In this document: one piece after another, positions 5,737 through 5,982 of the stretch
Position numbering within the stretch: the first letter of the stretch is position 1
How the letters are laid out: every line of letters starts with the position of its first letter
Source of the DNA: an uncultured Eubacteriales bacterium
GTDB taxonomy: Bacteria; Bacillota; Clostridia; Peptostreptococcales; Anaerovoracaceae
Assembly (NCBI GenBank): GCA_959021945.1
Contig: CAUEYG010000114.1
Location: 1 to 5,982 of the forward strand
Length of the DNA stretch: 5,982 nucleotides
Direction of reading: 5' to 3'
Program-made: the position numbers and the translations under genes
The notes under the pieces: generated by a model
The model's input: only the letters and a program-made list of their open reading frames with translations
Databases searched by the model: none
Told to the model about the DNA's origin: nothing

Positions 5737-5982
5737 ACAAAAGCACCTTTGAACTAAGAACTTCATTGCGAAATCCTGGCTCTAAAGAGTCCCTTGACAC
5801 TAAATCAACAGAACACTCTAAACTCTCTTGCAAGTCTTGAAGCATGCTGGACACATCTAATAGAGACAGTTGATCTCCTTTTTCAAAAAGTAAATCAATA
5901 TCACTTTTTTCTGTCGCTGTTCCTTTCGCATGAGAGCCGAATAAATACATTCGATTTAATCCATATCTCACCGCAATTGGCG
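5726..5982 (-). CDS. MNT-type minimal nucleotidyltransferase, N-terminus outside the window
   Basis: Small nucleotidyltransferase-fold protein of the polymerase-beta superfamily (NTP_transf_2/MNT). The frame stays open to the window edge; the GTG at 5971 is internal, because PIAVRYGLNRMYLFGS runs through it as in relatives. About 84 residues are visible, against roughly 95-105 for the family, so only a short N-terminal piece is missing. The motif GS-x10-D-x-D is complete (FGSHAKG then SDIDLL), and a third acidic residue lies in CSVDLVS, giving the usual metal-binding triad, so it is probably active. MntA proteins with this motif are antitoxins that AMPylate a HEPN toxin (HepT) in the best-studied systems. 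Here the downstream gene is broken and does not resemble HEPN; a toxin could lie beyond the window. The fold is confident; a toxin-antitoxin role is only an inference. Confidence 0.88.
   Translation of the reverse strand, partial: PIAVRYGLNRMYLFGSHAKGTATEKSDIDLLFEKGDQLSLLDVSSMLQDLQESLECSVDLVSRDSLEPGFRNEVLSSKVLLYER

Noticed and set aside
5969..5971. GTG at 5971 as the true nucleotidyltransferase start
   Set aside because: The conserved lead-in to the catalytic motif continues upstream to the window edge in the same frame, and no ribosome binding site is visible in the 11 remaining bases.
1..5982. CRISPR arrays, tRNA or rRNA genes
   Set aside because: Reading both strands showed no regularly spaced direct repeats, no cloverleaf with a TTCGA-type arm and no rRNA segments.

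Overview
The window looks like chromosomal DNA of a low-to-mid GC anaerobic Firmicute, probably a Clostridia member. This is inferred from AT-rich intergenic DNA, a clear AAGGAG ribosome binding site, Firmicutes-style A/T-flanked hairpin terminators and a dCache-type chemoreceptor. No 16S rRNA or species marker is present, so the genus is open.

Layout. Positions 1-2853 hold a two-gene plus-strand cluster. The first gene is a YtcJ-like (Amidohydro_3) metal-dependent amidohydrolase whose N-terminus, including the HxH metal motif, lies before the window. The second, 42 bp downstream, is an MFS transporter of the GPH (glycoside-pentoside-hexuronide:cation symporter) type. Uptake plus hydrolysis of one small substrate is the simplest reading; the substrate cannot be told. 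A strong hairpin at 2891-2924, with T-rich flanks on both strands, ends this cluster and the converging minus-strand gene. That gene (2971-5103) is a complete membrane chemoreceptor with a dCache ectodomain, HAMP, a second HAMP-like segment and a full MCP signalling domain.

Positions 5104-5725 contain no intact gene but are not empty. They hold a probable chemoreceptor promoter (minus strand), then a plus-strand unit with a near-consensus promoter (5308-5336), about 90 nt of transcript and a strong intrinsic terminator (5390-5435). This unit is a candidate orphan small RNA, or the leader region of a decayed insertion sequence. Next come a hairpin (5447-5470) and a short, frameshifted remnant of a transposase N-terminus (about 5489-5570). 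From the other side, on the minus strand, comes a broken small gene (5568-5736) downstream of and overlapping a MNT-type nucleotidyltransferase (5726 to the window end, N-terminus outside). The right end is therefore accessory DNA: a possibly toxin-antitoxin-like nucleotidyltransferase, a decayed partner and a mobile element scar.

The most interesting item is the compact promoter-RNA-terminator unit at 5308-5435, which I could not match to any RNA class I know. Nothing else in the window clearly amounts to an undescribed system.
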